From the NCBI RefSeq assembly GCF_013376175.1, contig NZ_JABXXR010000022.1:1-33340 (forward strand): a stretch of 33,340 nt of DNA, written 5' to 3'. Positions 32,964-33,340 of this stretch are shown here, in pieces (within the stretch, counting starts at the first letter, position 1; each line of letters opens with the position of its first letter). The stretch comes from Ameyamaea chiangmaiensis. GTDB taxonomy: Bacteria > Pseudomonadota > Alphaproteobacteria > Acetobacterales > Acetobacteraceae. Below the pieces are notes generated by a model. That model was not told the origin of the DNA, did not search any database, and was given only the letters and a program-made list of their open reading frames with translations. The position numbers and the translations under genes are program-made.

Positions 32964-33340
32964 AGAAGAGCGTTCTGACCATTCTTGCCCTGCTGATCGC
33001 GATGCCGGCGGCACGCGCGCAGGAGGATGGCGGTGACAACGCGATGCTCAGCCGGCTGCTCCAGCGCTATCTTGCGGTTCTGCAGACCAGCCCGGACGAG
33101 GCTAGCCCGGCCTGTATCGATGCACTCAAGGAGATGCACAAGACGCAGGATCAGGTGACGGCGGAAGAGGGACGCACGAAGGATCAGGATCTGGAGGTCG
33201 CGCGCGACGTTCTGGCATCCGACACCGAAGACGCGACCCAGATTTGCGGCGCGGACGCGCACCGTCTGTGCGACGGCGGCAAGCAGAGCCCGGCTCTGGT
33301 CGCCGCCTGTCAGGCCCTGCGCGCCGGGCGCCCGGGGCAC
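32960..33340 (+). CDS. small secreted protein with cysteines, function unknown (3' end beyond window)
   Basis: An open frame of at least 127 residues that starts with GTG at 32960 and runs off the window. A Sec signal peptide is clear: KKSVLTILALLIAMPAARAQ, cleavage after ARA. The mature part is charged and helical (DALKEMHKTQDQVTAEEGRT) and has four cysteines in the visible part (CIDAL, ICGADAHRLCD, AACQAL), which suggests disulfides in the periplasm. The GTG overlaps the stop of the ABC remnant (GTGA), which points to former translational coupling between the two. I do not recognise the family. Confidence 0.65.
   Translation, partial: MKKSVLTILALLIAMPAARAQEDGGDNAMLSRLLQRYLAVLQTSPDEASPACIDALKEMHKTQDQVTAEEGRTKDQDLEVARDVLASDTEDATQICGADAHRLCDGGKQSPALVAACQALRAGRPGH

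Noticed and set aside
1-33340. Search for tRNA, rRNA, CRISPR repeats, transposases and integrases
   Set aside because: I saw no cloverleaf-like stretches, regularly spaced repeats or mobile-element proteins by reading the sequence. A covariance-model scan would be needed to exclude small RNAs.

Overview
This 33.3 kb window is high-GC bacterial chromosome, densely coding on both strands, with no rRNA, tRNA, CRISPR array, insertion sequence or phage gene that I can see. The gene content suggests an alphaproteobacterium, most likely an acetic acid bacterium (Acetobacteraceae). The main clue is a periplasmic molybdopterin dehydrogenase with an Fe-S subunit and a triheme cytochrome c. Polyol-oxidising short-chain dehydrogenases and several exported proteins of limited distribution fit this. 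The taxonomic call is inference.

Layout: (1) 1-3361, a ligase-associated DNA repair cluster: the start of an exonuclease on minus, divergent from a helicase and a metallophosphoesterase on plus. (2) 3711-9383 plus, a ribitol-type operon: AraC regulator, sugar-binding protein, single-domain ABC ATPase, permease, ribitol 2-dehydrogenase and a second polyol dehydrogenase. (3) 16818-9412 minus, converging on the first operon: deoxyribose-phosphate aldolase, Tat-exported binding protein, double ABC ATPase, two permeases, a mutarotase-like enzyme and a deoxyribokinase. Together these look like a complete uptake-to-central-metabolism route for 2-deoxy-D-ribose. (4) 16981-17922, pantothenate kinase coaA. 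(5) 18247-20605, an exported two-repeat protein, a LysR regulator and an FMN azoreductase, closed by a strong hairpin terminator. (6) 25649-20660 minus, cytochrome c, Fe-S subunit and molybdopterin subunit of a periplasmic dehydrogenase, then a YfdX-family protein behind its own leader. (7) 26121-33340, a HAD sugar phosphatase, an FUSC membrane protein, a class III aminotransferase, an SDR, a DUF3405-like protein, a frameshifted ABC ATPase remnant and the start of a small secreted protein.

The most interesting part is the 13 kb block at 3.7-16.8 kb: two convergent pentose/pentitol operons, each with its own ABC transporter. The kinase has the Met that marks deoxyribokinases in place of the ribokinase Asn, and it is paired with deoC. 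This points to an ABC-fed deoxyribose pathway in place of the MFS-type DeoP I know from enterobacteria. The ribitol arm stops at D-ribulose within this window, because no ribulokinase is present. Several perfect palindromes in the intergenic regions are candidate operators whose regulators are not evident here.
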